64,000 nt of DNA from Massilia sp. PAMC28688. GTDB lineage: Bacteria; Pseudomonadota; Gammaproteobacteria; Burkholderiales; Burkholderiaceae_D. Shown here one piece after another: positions 7,841-16,442 of this stretch (positions within the stretch are counted from its first letter, which is position 1; each line of letters opens with the position of its first letter). The position numbers were made by a program, and so were the translations under genes. The stretch covers positions 5,332,001 through 5,396,000 of the forward strand of contig NZ_CP080378.1 in the NCBI RefSeq assembly GCF_019443445.1, read 5' to 3'. Below the pieces are notes generated by a model. It did no database searches and was not told the origin of the DNA. It was given only the letters and a program-made list of their open reading frames with translations.

Positions 7841-9412
7841 ATGCCTTCCAGCCCTACCTCACTTCCCGACGATATCGAAGCCTTAAAAGCGCTGCTGCTG
7901 CAGCGCGACGGCGAAGTGCAACAACTGCGCGATACCGTCACGACGCTGGAGCAGGCCCTCAATGTCCGCTCTCTCGAAATCGAGCAGCTCAAACTCCAGT
8001 TGGCAAAGCTCAAGCGAATGCAGTTTGGCCGCAAGTCCGAGAAGCTCGACCGCAAGATCGAACTGCTGGAAACGCGGCTGGAGGATCTCATTGCCGAGGA
8101 TGGCGCCGGCGAGCAGAAAGCGACATTGCCCGCTGCGCACGCGCGCAAGGTTGCGCGCCAGCCGCTGCCGGTGCATCTACCGCGCGAAGACAATATCATT
8201 GAGCCGCCGGACCAGGCCTGCTCCGAATGCGGTGGCAAACTCAAGCCCTTGGGCGAGGATGTATCCGAGCAGCTTGAGCTCATCAATTCGGCCTTCAAGG
8301 TAATTCGGCATATACGCCGCAAGAAGGCATGCGCCTGCTGCGATCACATCGTGCAGGCGCCAGCGCCTAGCCGCCCCATCGAACGCGGCATCGCAGGACC
8401 AGGCTTGCTGGCGCACATACTCGTCGCCAAGTTCGCCGACCATCTGCCACTGTACCGCCAGTCCGCCATCTACGCACGTGACGGCGTCGAGCTTGATCGT
8501 TCCACGATGGCGCGCTGGGTAGGTGCGTGCGGGGCCCTGATGCGCCCCCTGGTCGACGCACTGCAGCGCTACGTGCTCCAGCCCGGCAAGATCCATTCGG
8601 ATGACACGCCGATGCCTGTGCTTGCGCCGGGGAACGGCCAAACCAAGACAGCACGCCTGTGGGTCTACGTGCGCGACGACAGGCGCTCCGGCTCGACTGC
8701 GGCGCCGGCCGCATGGTTCGCCTATACGCCGAATCGCCAAGGCCAGCATCCACAGTCGCACCTGGCCAACTTCACTGGGGTTCTACAGGCCGACGCGTTT
8801 CCAGGCTACGATAAAATCTTCGCCGATGGCCGCGTGCGCGAAGCAGCGTGCATGGCGCATGCGCGACGCAAGATCCATGATCTGCATGCGCGCAAGGCGA
8901 CCGTGACAACGACAGAAGCGTTGCGGCGGATCGGCGAACTGTACGCAATCGAAGAACAGATCCGCGGCCAGCTGCCTGATCATCGACAGCGAATACGGCA
9001 AGCACAAGCGCGGCCTTTGCTCGACGACTTTGAAGTATGGTTGCGGGCACGGCTGCTCACACTATCGACCCAGTCCGACACTACGAAAGCCATAAACTAC
9101 TTGCTCAATCAGTGGCAGGCGCTGGTGTACTACTGCGAAGATGGCTTGGCCGAGATCGACAACAACATCGCCGAGAACGCGTTGAGAACCTGCTGCCTTG
9201 GCCGCAAGAACTTCTTGTTCATGGGCGCAGACAGCGGCGGCGAGCGCGCTGCAACGATGTACTCGCTGATCGTCAGCGCCAAGCTCAACGGCATCGATCC
9301 GCAGGCTTATCTACGCCATGTGCTGGCCCACATCGCCGACTATCCGGTCAATCGGGTTGAAGATTTGTTGCCGTGGAATCTGGCTGATAAACTGAGCACT
9401 GTCAGCGCGTAG
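7841..9412 (+). CDS. tnpC: IS66 transposase TnpC (DDE)
   Basis: 523 residues, normal for the family. An N-terminal coiled coil (about residues 20-90) is followed by a zinc-binding domain (CSECGG and CACCD), then the DDE core: the first Asp in KIHSDDTPM, the second in LQADAFPGYD and the Glu in IDNNIAENALR, with the C-terminal IS66 tail (YRHVL-type helix and LPWNL). No frameshift or missing catalytic residue, so the enzyme appears intact. Confidence 0.95.
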   Translation: MPSSPTSLPDDIEALKALLLQRDGEVQQLRDTVTTLEQALNVRSLEIEQLKLQLAKLKRMQFGRKSEKLDRKIELLETRLEDLIAEDGAGEQKATLPAAHARKVARQPLPVHLPREDNIIEPPDQACSECGGKLKPLGEDVSEQLELINSAFKVIRHIRRKKACACCDHIVQAPAPSRPIERGIAGPGLLAHILVAKFADHLPLYRQSAIYARDGVELDRSTMARWVGACGALMRPLVDALQRYVLQPGKIHSDDTPMPVLAPGNGQTKTARLWVYVRDDRRSGSTAAPAAWFAYTPNRQGQHPQSHLANFTGVLQADAFPGYDKIFADGRVREAACMAHARRKIHDLHARKATVTTTEALRRIGELYAIEEQIRGQLPDHRQRIRQAQARPLLDDFEVWLRARLLTLSTQSDTTKAINYLLNQWQALVYYCEDGLAEIDNNIAENALRTCCLGRKNFLFMGADSGGERAATMYSLIVSAKLNGIDPQAYLRHVLAHIADYPVNRVEDLLPWNLADKLSTVSA

Positions 9413-9463
9413 TTGTAACGTCACATCCGGTGATGGTAATTGCGCGCATTGAACGAAACTCTC

Positions 9464-10063
9464 ATGGCCAAGAAAAATATCGTCATCACTTTGCGCATCA
9501 GCATCGCAGACATCACGCCGCCAATCTGGCGCCGTATCGTCGTCGACGGCGACCTCAGCTTGCGTGCGCTTCATCACATCATCCAGGCCGCGTTTGGCTG
9601 GACCGACGCCCATCTTCATGAGTTTCGTGTTGAGGGCCGCACCTACAGCATGCTTGACAACGAGCATGTTCTTGAGGGCAGCTACGACAGCGACGAGGAA
9701 ATGTTCGATGACCGAAAAGGAAAGCTGAATCGATTGCTGTACACCGGCCAGCGCTTCACCTACCAATACGATTTCGGGGACAGCTGGCAGCATGAAATTC
9801 ACGTCGAAAAAATTGAGCAACGTCCAGAGCCAATGGGCAGTGCCTATATCATCGATGGCAAGCGCGCATGCCCGCCTGAAGACGTCGGCGGCATCGGCGG
9901 CTACGACGACTTCCTCACGACACTGCGGGACGAACCGAAGAGCCAGGAAGCAAAGGACTATTTGAGATGGGTGGGCGGCAGCTTCGACGCAGAGGCCTTC
10001 GATCAGCGAATGGCGAACGCGACGCTGCTGCGCATGGCTTGGAATGGCTGGGGCCGGAAGTAA
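9464..10063 (+). CDS. Plasmid pRiA4b ORF-3-family passenger protein
   Basis: 199 residues from ATG 9464; an upstream TTG at 9440 would add 8 residues. The family pattern is clear: ISIADITPPIWRRIVVDGD at the start, then HHIIQAAFGWTDAHLHEF, YQYDFGDSWQHEI, and a C-terminal CPPEDVGGIGGYDDFL motif. The family's biochemical role is not established. It lies inside the IS66 inverted repeats, so it moves with the element as cargo. About 50 bp separate it from tnpC. Confidence 0.9.
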   Translation: MAKKNIVITLRISIADITPPIWRRIVVDGDLSLRALHHIIQAAFGWTDAHLHEFRVEGRTYSMLDNEHVLEGSYDSDEEMFDDRKGKLNRLLYTGQRFTYQYDFGDSWQHEIHVEKIEQRPEPMGSAYIIDGKRACPPEDVGGIGGYDDFLTTLRDEPKSQEAKDYLRWVGGSFDAEAFDQRMANATLLRMAWNGWGRK

Positions 10064-10097
10064 GCGGGCGTCAAGACGGTACTGATGCCACGCTTAC

Positions 10098-10313
10098 ATG
10101 CGCACCGTCGTTGTCTGCCGAGCAGTTGTGTTTTCCAACGCCAGCAGCGTTGACGGTTCGACTGCGGTAACCCGACCGGACATGCACGCGACCGAACACG
10201 TTCTGCAACGGCTCTAGTAGCAAGCCGCATAGTTTGCTCCCGGACTCCACAGCGCGATCGACGTCGTCTGGTATATTTCTCAGCCCATAGTGGGCCGCGA
10301 TCTCGCTATACAA
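10098..10313 (-). pseudogene. M15-peptidase-like gene, 5' part (cut by IS66)
   Basis: 72 codons (YSEIAAHYGLRNIPDD through SGYRS to NDGAH) that continue in frame at 6983 once the IS66 element is removed. The frame begins at a TTG with a TGA two codons upstream. One base would restore a more natural start: ATG 10324 reads MREF and joins LYSEIA if the T-run held one more T. The gene may thus have been frameshifted independently of the insertion. Confidence 0.6.
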
Positions 10314-10571
10314 AATTCACGCATATGGAAAGAGCTAGAAAGCGGTATACGCCCCAGTTTGTCGAGACCTGCATACGAATTCACATCGAAATTATAATGC
10401 TTCGGCATTGGTTTATGGCAGACTTACGTTAGAGCAGGTAGGCACTTTGAAGATTAAAAGTTGCAGGCCGCGGCACCGTTTTATCCGCGGCCGCTGTCGC
10501 GGAGTAACTTACTTAATCGTATTTTTCGCAAGCACCAGCAGAGCTTAACCTGGTAAAACTAGTGCAACCTC
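10314..10571. other. Intergenic, nothing recognised
   Basis: AT-richer DNA between the peptidase fragment and the recombinase fragment. No ORF with coding character. A GC-rich palindromic patch near 10470-10500 was noted but has no T-tract. Confidence 0.35.
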
Positions 10572-10689
10572 TTAGTTTGGCTTCACAATGGTCAAAACGG
10601 TCGACCGGGAAATGCCGTAGAGCTTCGGCAAGGCGCTATCGCTCTGCTTGCTCGCTTATTCTTCCGTCATCGCCTTGCGCTGCTTAGGG
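10572..10689 (-). pseudogene. Serine recombinase, 3' fragment
   Basis: Encodes the C-terminal end of a resolvase: PKQRKAMTEE, then an in-frame TAA (10656-10658), then the helix-turn-helix SALPKLYGISRSTVLTIVKPN and the natural stop. It joins in frame to the fragment at 11885-12138 once the IS3 element and one copy of the AGGG target duplication are removed. The TAA is a second, independent lesion. Confidence 0.65.
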
Positions 10690-10757
10690 GGTAATCCCCC
10701 CAGCAAATGATCGCATTTAAAAGTAGAATTTTCTAACTTAGCATTTGAAAGTTCTGC

Positions 10758-11024
10758 ATGAAGACTTCCCGCTTTACCGACAGCCAGATCATCGCCATCC
10801 TGAAACAGGCCGAAGGTGGCTCGCCCATTCCAGAGCTGTGCCGTGAACACGGCATGAGCGCGGCCACGTTCTACAAATGGCGCTCCAAATTCGGCGGCAT
10901 GGACGCCTCGCTGATGGCCCGCATGAAGGAGCTCGAAGAAGAGAACCGTCGGCTCAAGAAAATGTATGCCGAAGAGCGCCTCAAGGCCGAGATCGTGGCC
11001 GAGGCCCTCGCAAAAAAGTGGTAG
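10758..11024 (+). CDS. IS3-family (IS407 group) OrfA
   Basis: 88 residues. Helix-turn-helix ([20 protein letters not shown] then [18 protein letters not shown]) followed by a leucine-zipper-like coiled coil ([20 protein letters not shown]), as in all IS3 OrfA proteins. The slippery heptamer A AAA AAG lies at 11012-11018, aligned to the reading frame four codons before the stop, so ribosomes shifting -1 would make the OrfAB fusion transposase. Confidence 0.93.
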   Translation: MKTSRFTDSQIIAILKQAEGGSPIPELCREHGMSAATFYKWRSKFGGMDASLMARMKELEEENRRLKKMYAEERLKAEIVAEALAKKW

Positions 11025-11044
11025 CGCCATCTCGCCGACGGGAG

Positions 11045-11845
11045 ATGGCGCGCAGCTTCGTTGACGCTGGACGGGTGAGCATCACGACGGCGTGCCTAGC
11101 CTTTGGCATCAGCCAGACCTGCTTCCGCTACCAAGCCAAGCTCAATGCCGAGAACGAGGCCATTGCCGATTGGTTGATTCGCCTGACGAACAACCAGCGC
11201 AACTGGGGCTTCGGCCTAAGCTTCCTGTACCTGCGCAACGTGAAGGGCTTCAAATGGAACCACAAGCGCGTCTACCGCATCTACCGTGAGTTGGAACTCA
11301 ATCTGCGCATCAAACCGCGTCAGCGCCTGGTGCGTGAGAAGCCCCTGCCTCTGGCGGTGCCCACGGCGATCAACCAGACCTGGTCGATGGACTTCATGCA
11401 CGACCAGCTTGCCGATGGGCGCAGCATTCGTCTGTTCAACGTCATCGACGACTTCAACCGCGAAGGCTTGATCATCGACGTCGATTTCTCGCTGCCATCG
11501 GAGCGCATCATACGGTCACTGAATCAACTGATCGAATGGCGTGGCAAGCCCCGCATTATCCGTTGCGACAACGGTCCCGAATACATCAGCGAGACGACCA
11601 AGATGTGGGCCGCCAAGCATGACATCGAGATTGCGTTCATCCAGCCTGGACAGCCGCAGCAAAACGCTTACGTCGAGCGCTACAACCGCACTGTACGCTA
11701 CGACTGGCTGGCACATCATTTGTTCGATTCCCTTGATGAGATTCAGGACTTTGCCACGCGCTGGTTATGGACTTACAATCACGACCGGCCACACATGGCC
11801 CTTGGCGGCATCACTCCGATTCAGAAATTGGCCCTCGCCGCATAG
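11045..11845 (+). CDS. IS3-family (IS407 group) transposase OrfB
   Basis: 266 residues from ATG 11045; the frame is open upstream to 10877, and the functional product is probably the OrfAB frameshift fusion made at 11012-11018. The rve integrase core is complete: first Asp in WSMDFMHD, second in RCDNGPEY, Glu in NAYVERYNR, with the tail [12 protein letters not shown]. All catalytic residues are present, so the element may be active. Confidence 0.93.
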   Translation: MARSFVDAGRVSITTACLAFGISQTCFRYQAKLNAENEAIADWLIRLTNNQRNWGFGLSFLYLRNVKGFKWNHKRVYRIYRELELNLRIKPRQRLVREKPLPLAVPTAINQTWSMDFMHDQLADGRSIRLFNVIDDFNREGLIIDVDFSLPSERIIRSLNQLIEWRGKPRIIRCDNGPEYISETTKMWAAKHDIEIAFIQPGQPQQNAYVERYNRTVRYDWLAHHLFDSLDEIQDFATRWLWTYNHDRPHMALGGITPIQKLALAA

Positions 11846-11884
11846 CCTCTACTTTTGGCGCCCATCATTAATGGGGGGATTACC

Positions 11885-12138
11885 AGGGGTCGTTTTAGGC
11901 CGCTTGCCTAGAACTTTGCCCTCAGCCTTGGCACGCGCAAGTCCTGCTTGGTTGCGCTCAACTATAAGGTCACGCTCCATCTCGGCCACGGCTGCCAGCA
12001 TCGCCAGCTTGAGCTTACCGGCCGGCGACGTCAGATCCAGTTTGCCAAGCTGGAGAACTACAACCTCCACTTCCAATTCAGCACATGATTGTATCCTCGT
12101 CATCACGTCGCGAGCATCGCGGCCGGGCCGACCGTTTC
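11885..12138 (-). pseudogene. Serine recombinase (resolvase), core fragment
   Basis: Encodes the middle of a small serine recombinase: RPGRDARDVMTRIQSC, EVVVLQLGKLDLTSPAGKL, AAVAEMERDLIVERNQAGL and ARAKAEGKVLGKRPKTT, all typical of the resolvase catalytic domain and E-helix. The N-terminus with the catalytic serine is missing: similarity ends at the neighbouring gene's stop (12142). The C-terminus is displaced by the IS3 insertion to 10572-10689. Confidence 0.75.
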
Positions 12139-12141
12139 TAG

Positions 12142-13230
12142 TCAGGCAGCACGCTCCCCAAAAGGTATTACTGCAAAGTTAAAAGCAATCTTGCCGATAC
12201 GCTCCCACCTTGTATCGTTATTAAGTAGCTGGAGGACTAACCGTGGCGGATTGTCGCGAAGGTACGCAATACACTTCTCAAGCAGTCCAGGCCCAAAGCC
12301 TGGAATAGCGGAGCATGAACACGTCTCGGCGACATCAATAGTTGCATGATCACAAGACGGACAGCCTTGCCGTTTCTTTTCAAGCCGGACTTTGGCCCTA
12401 GCCCAAAATTCCTGCGTTCGGCTATCTTGTGCCCTCATCCACTTCAAAGTAGGTCCAGTCTTCAAGTCGACATATGGCCAAAGTTCGGGACAATCCGAAA
12501 ACAAGCAATCGAAAGCACCTAAAAAACGGTCTAATTCAACAACTCTATCCAACACGGCCAGCGGAATGAGATTTTCCACCTCCCGCTCTTCGAGGAATAC
12601 GTACTCGATTACAGCGGCGCGTTCGCGAACAATCTTTCCACATTTCTTCACCGTGGATGACAATTCCCCGGCCGGATGAAATCTGTCACTATCGCTGATG
12701 CTGAGACAGGGCGAAGCTTCGCATTCTAAATACCGCTCAATAGCCGTGGGCAAGCCCGACCCACCACCACTTTTAAGCCTAGCCTTTACCCCGAAAGATC
12801 TGATACCGTGCTTACGCCGATAGAAGTCAGCAAAGATTAAGAATAGCTCAGCGTCTAGTTCGTTCTCGCCGAGAATGGCGCTTTGTAGCAAACCAGAGTG
12901 TGCCAGATAGTGCAAGGACACATTCCATAAATTCTTTTCCCGATAAATTGCTGATTTTTCGTCATCAATGAATACTATAACCTTATATTCGAGGTTTTTC
13001 GCGAACTCCCAGTCCTCTACGGAACGGTTTAACATTGTCTGGAGCATTGCCAAACTAGGGGAGCTAACATGGCCAGTGACCTTCGCAATTAAAGTCCGAA
13101 GTTCTTTCATTCTGCAAAACAGAAAATGATTGCCACTTTGGAAAGCGCCGAGTAAATTTTCTAAGGCGCGAATTTGGGCGTGCGAAGTGGGATCGATGTT
13201 TGCAAGTGTTGCGTCGAATTGAAATAACAT
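12142..13230 (-). CDS. Putative TOPRIM-like nuclease, partner of AAA ATPase
   Basis: 362 residues from ATG 13230, which overlaps the ATPase stop as TGATG; an upstream TTG (13263) is less likely. No family recognised with certainty. The order of conserved-looking acidic motifs resembles a TOPRIM fold: a Glu/Asp block (GENELDAELFLIFADF), an Asp-x-Asp motif after a beta strand (PCLSISDSDRFHP) and EEREVENLIP, comparable with DUF4435/OLD-type nucleases. A Cys cluster (CPSCDH, CSCS) near residue 310 could bind zinc. Strong overlap with the ATPase implies one complex or pathway. Anti-phage function is inference. Confidence 0.6.
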   Translation of the reverse strand: MLFQFDATLANIDPTSHAQIRALENLLGAFQSGNHFLFCRMKELRTLIAKVTGHVSSPSLAMLQTMLNRSVEDWEFAKNLEYKVIVFIDDEKSAIYREKNLWNVSLHYLAHSGLLQSAILGENELDAELFLIFADFYRRKHGIRSFGVKARLKSGGGSGLPTAIERYLECEASPCLSISDSDRFHPAGELSSTVKKCGKIVRERAAVIEYVFLEEREVENLIPLAVLDRVVELDRFLGAFDCLFSDCPELWPYVDLKTGPTLKWMRAQDSRTQEFWARAKVRLEKKRQGCPSCDHATIDVAETCSCSAIPGFGPGLLEKCIAYLRDNPPRLVLQLLNNDTRWERIGKIAFNFAVIPFGERAA

Positions 13231-14762
13231 CACATTCCCGGCTCGAAAAATCCTGTTGGCCAATTTTGCAGATACCCCTCTTCATCAAACCCGGCAGTTC
13301 GTATCGATGAGTTTGAATCGCCGTTTTTTTCGAAGATTAGAATTTGTACGTCCTCGTGGCGTAATTTTCCTTCGCTAATAAGCTGACCAAGTCGATTCAC
13401 GATGTGGTTACTGTGGGTCTCGATGACTAAATGTGGTGTTTCTCCCTCACCCGTTACAGATGCGGCGAATACATCGGCCAGCTTCGCCTGAAAGGACGGG
13501 TGAAGATGCAGTTCTGGTTGCTCGATTACGATGCAGCTTGTTCTCTTAGCACGTGGTAAGGGCCTAGACGATAGCCACATTTGAGTAATTACCGGCAGAA
13601 TCTGAGAAAACCCGAATCCGATGTCGGTGAGATTCGACTCTCCTTTCACACCTTCTTCGCCAATTACGATAGCCACATGACCACCATCATTTATGGTCTT
13701 GGCGGTAAATCCGAAGTTTTTCTGCGTCCACTCGTTGAAGTCTTCCAAATGCCATGGCCCTATATTATCCAAGTACATAGCAAGATTTTCGCCTTTTGAA
13801 TCAATTTCGTCCAGAGCTAATTCTTGCTTACGATAATACCGCTGTGCCGTAGCTCGTAGCGGTTCGATATACTTCACGCCCGTGTAATACGAGCGCATCG
13901 AATTATCAAGCACCCCCAACAGTTCGTTGATTTTTGATGCAAAGACCAATTCCTCAATGCTTGCGATAAAACGGTGAAAGCGCTCGTGATTAATAGTATG
14001 AAACTCTTTATCTACAAACCGCAATCGTCCGACTAGGTGGGCGTTTAAACTTCCCCGCTCCAACAAAGGGGCAGTGACGATCGCGCCGTAGAGGGATTCT
14101 TGGTACGCGAATTCGCTCTCGCCAATCATTTGTAAAATTCGATCACTACAAGGAGCTATCTCCGCATATCGTGGATGAGGGCCTGTACGTTCGATTTCCC
14201 GCATTATAGTTACGCGTGGCAGGATCGACTCGTAAGTGACGTCGGTAAAGTCTGAGACAGAAGGCTTCCACTCTTCGCTACCACACTTAATCATCTCAAA
14301 ATTGTTGGTTTCAGACAGTCGGAGCGTTACATCATAGCCAAGGCACTTTAGTCGAATCTGCGATGCGAAGCTGCGATGAATGCCTGCGCTGCGGATTGAC
14401 AAAAAAATCTCAGCGTCGAACGTGCTTTTTGCAGCCTCGGACGGCACAGGGCGAGCCGACTTCGCGCCAGACCAAGAGGCCGCGGACAAACTAAAAACCA
14501 ACTGAATTTCGTCTTTTTTTCCCGCGCCGCGCCTGAGGGACTGCTGATATGATCCGAAGTCAACCCGATCACCAAACCAGAGAATTGGTGCGCGTTTTTT
14601 CGCCTCGCAACTTTGTCTTATGAGAGGAAAGGTCCGTGCGAATGTGCTTTTCCCGGCGCTGTTCTTTCCAATCAAAATCGTTATGGGAACGAATTTAATC
14701 GGCTCATTCATTGAAATTGATCGGAGATTATTGATTTTAATTGCTGTTAATGTAGGGTGCAC
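13230..14762 (-). CDS. AAA-family ATPase (OLD/AAA_15-like, DUF3696-type C-terminus)
   Basis: 510 residues from GTG 14762, chosen for its AGGA six bases upstream; an ATG at 14834 would add 24 residues with no visible ribosome site. SMC/Rad50-like ATPase: Walker A GKNSAGKST at about residue 32, an ABC-type signature region (LTDIGFGFSQILP), Walker B IVIEQPELHLHP and a His switch ETHSNHIVNR. The C-terminus (GYLQNWPTGFFEPG) matches the DUF3696-type ending. There is no nuclease domain in the protein itself; the overlapping downstream gene probably supplies the effector, as in two-gene OLD-like defence systems. AT-richer than the core genes and flanked by insertion sequences, so likely acquired. Confidence 0.8.
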   Translation of the reverse strand: MHPTLTAIKINNLRSISMNEPIKFVPITILIGKNSAGKSTFARTFPLIRQSCEAKKRAPILWFGDRVDFGSYQQSLRRGAGKKDEIQLVFSLSAASWSGAKSARPVPSEAAKSTFDAEIFLSIRSAGIHRSFASQIRLKCLGYDVTLRLSETNNFEMIKCGSEEWKPSVSDFTDVTYESILPRVTIMREIERTGPHPRYAEIAPCSDRILQMIGESEFAYQESLYGAIVTAPLLERGSLNAHLVGRLRFVDKEFHTINHERFHRFIASIEELVFASKINELLGVLDNSMRSYYTGVKYIEPLRATAQRYYRKQELALDEIDSKGENLAMYLDNIGPWHLEDFNEWTQKNFGFTAKTINDGGHVAIVIGEEGVKGESNLTDIGFGFSQILPVITQMWLSSRPLPRAKRTSCIVIEQPELHLHPSFQAKLADVFAASVTGEGETPHLVIETHSNHIVNRLGQLISEGKLRHEDVQILIFEKNGDSNSSIRTAGFDEEGYLQNWPTGFFEPGM

Positions 14763-15015
14763 GATTTTTCCTAGGTTGAAGGTGAAGTGCGGACGGATCT
14801 GTCGTAACAAAAGATAACATTTCTCGGGGGGCATAACAACGCTTTGATTGCAATCTTACGACCCAGCCCTCGCGCTTTTTGCTGTCGACTGGTGCGTAAC
14901 AATGGCATCTCATCGATCCCTGCGGCAAATTTTTATCCACTTTCGAACCGCCGTATGGTACGAATCGTCAAGTTCTTTAAATGAGTTGGCATTTTTGAGA
15001 TATCTGCGGCGCCAC

Positions 15016-15456
15016 TCATTCTGCGGCCGAGTCGGCGTGGCGAACTCTGGCGTGCATCCCAACCTTTTTCATTAACTTGTTTCGTGCTATTCGGGTCGTC
15101 TCAGCATCAGATGACGCTACGGTCGTCCGATACCTCAGCCGGTGACATAAACGGCACGCCAGTTCCTCGTCCCAAAAGTACAGCGACTGAAAATTTCCTC
15201 CTGCGCGCCGGGACACTTCAGGAGGGGGCGCACGGTCTCCAATGCACTGGACAGGCACGATGTCCACGCCCCAGTCGCGACCGCCCAGAACGATCGCTAG
15301 GCGGGTCTCAGCGAGCAAAACGACGGTCCGCACATCCCCGTTGCCAAGGACGAACTTGGACTACCTTTTGGCCTTCCCGGCTCTCGTCAGCTTCGGCAAG
15401 TTCACCTCGAATGCATTTTCGAGGATCGGAACTCTGGCCGCTTTGGCATTTTTCAT
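15016..15456 (-). pseudogene. Hypothetical zinc-ribbon-like protein gene with internal stop
   Basis: ATG 15456, preceded by AGGT, starts MKNAKAARVPILENAFEVNL and runs 31 codons to a TAG (15361-15363). The same frame continues to 15016, encoding SLYFWDEELACRLCHRLRY and an Arg/Lys-rich helix. The ACRxCHxLxY block is common in small phage- or plasmid-associated proteins of unknown function. The internal stop suggests a pseudogene. Confidence 0.5.
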
Positions 15457-15960
15457 TGACAGTACCTAAAAGATAAGCGAATCGAGCACCCGTATGCGCG
15501 GGTCATGAGCGCAGTACCGGATCAGATTGCACAACGCAGCGATGATGGGAGATGGTCAGTCCGGCGAAAAGGAAAACGCCCAAGAATCGCAGTGGGTCGG
15601 CTGCAAAGTTGGTTTACGAATGGAGCAGCCAGTTTCGCGATTCGCCCGTTGTCTCACACCGTTAACCTCCCCCGTGTTGAACTGCGGCGTGTGCGAGAAA
15701 TGCTCAGGGATGCTGTTAGATTACCTGACAAAAAGCAATTCGTACGTGTGCCTTTCCTGACGCAGACGCTCTGTCTCCGCCGCGCAGGAGTTGATCTATC
15801 GGCGGCGCATACGCCGGGGCAACTACGGCAGAGACCTTAGATAGCACTTTGCGCACCACTGCAAGGCTCATTTCCACATAATTCAGCGGGCTGTGCGCAT
15901 TCACGTCGCAGGCGGCCACTATGGAAGCACGCGAGCAAGTGGCTTGGATGATTAAGCGAG
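15457..15960. other. Intergenic, no recognisable gene
   Basis: Several short overlapping ORFs on both strands (for example 15505-15840 plus, 15716-15919 minus) show no domain, signal or codon pattern that supports any one of them. Likely decayed DNA between acquired segments. Confidence 0.4.
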
Positions 15961-15970
15961 ATTAAAAGCA

Positions 15971-16011
15971 AAAGCCGCTTGCGGCCTATGAGCTAGGCCA
16001 CATGCGGCTTT
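15971..16011. terminator. Hairpin, terminator-like
   Basis: AAAGCCGC (15971-15978) pairs with GCGGCTTT (16004-16011), and an inner GGCCTA pairs with TAGGCC. A-rich sequence on the left supplies a T-rich tail for a minus-strand transcript. Confidence 0.5.
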
Positions 16012-16133
16012 CAGGTTAAATAGTGTATAAAAAGGATACCATCTTTCTTATACATTTTCTCTTCCACGCGACTGACGTAGCCTGAGTTCTGTGGACACTT
16101 CCATTTGATAAAATTGTCAAAGGGAGTGAACTT

Positions 16134-16442
16134 ATGAAATTAACGACATACACGCCGGAGTTCCGGGCGGAGGCCGTCAAACTGGTGCTTGCCCAAGGCT
16201 TGACACTGGAAGAAGCGGCGAAGCGAATTGCGATCCCAAAGGGGACATTAGCGATCTGGGTGAGCGCGGCCAAGCGCGGCAGCGACCCGACTGCACCGCC
16301 AAGCAGTCGTGGCGTGGCCGAGCTTGAAGCAGAGGTGGCGAAGCCGCGCAAAGAACTGGCCGTGGAGCGCATGGAGAAGGAAGTGCTAAAAAAGGCCACC
16401 GCGTACTTTGCGAGGGAGTCGCTGCCCGGTACGCGTTCATGA
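16134..16442 (+). CDS. IS3-family transposase OrfA
   Basis: 102 residues. Helix-turn-helix start (TYTPEFRAEAVKLVLAQGLT then IAIPKGTLAIWV) and a C-terminal leucine-zipper helix (ELEAEVAKPRKELAVERMEK). A Pro inside the zipper (AKPRKE) is slightly unusual. A perfect A AAA AAG heptamer at 16388-16394 is aligned to the frame for -1 slippage; the shifted frame reads into RYAFMNSVRLDY, the usual IS3 OrfAB junction. AGGGAGTG upstream gives a good ribosome site. The stop overlaps the orfB start (ATGA). Confidence 0.92.
   Translation: MKLTTYTPEFRAEAVKLVLAQGLTLEEAAKRIAIPKGTLAIWVSAAKRGSDPTAPPSSRGVAELEAEVAKPRKELAVERMEKEVLKKATAYFARESLPGTRS

Larger units (their letters stand above)
6992..10097 (+). mobile_element. 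Complete IS66-family element with passenger gene
   Basis: 3106 bp. The left end (GTAAGCGTGACGCCAG at 6992) and the reverse complement of the right end (GTAAGCGTGGCATCAG, ending 10097) form imperfect terminal inverted repeats of about 30 bp. The 8 bp before the left end (6984-6991) and after the right end (10098-10105) are both ATGCGCAC, a perfect 8-bp target duplication as expected for IS66. It carries tnpA, tnpB and tnpC plus a pRiA4b ORF-3-type passenger. The intact ends and perfect duplication suggest a fairly recent insertion. Confidence 0.92.
10690..11884 (+). mobile_element. Complete IS3-family element, IS407 group
   Basis: 1195 bp. The terminal inverted repeats begin GGTAATCCCCCCA at both ends (10690-10702; reverse complement at 11872-11884), and both subterminal regions contain AAAAGTAGA. 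It is flanked by AGGG at 10686-10689 and 11885-11888, a 4-bp duplication as is usual for the IS407 group. It carries orfA and orfB linked by an A AAA AAG slippery site. Confidence 0.88.

Noticed and set aside
15505..15919. Short ORFs between the zinc-ribbon pseudogene and the second IS3 element
   Set aside because: Overlapping on both strands, no motif, no ribosome site of note.
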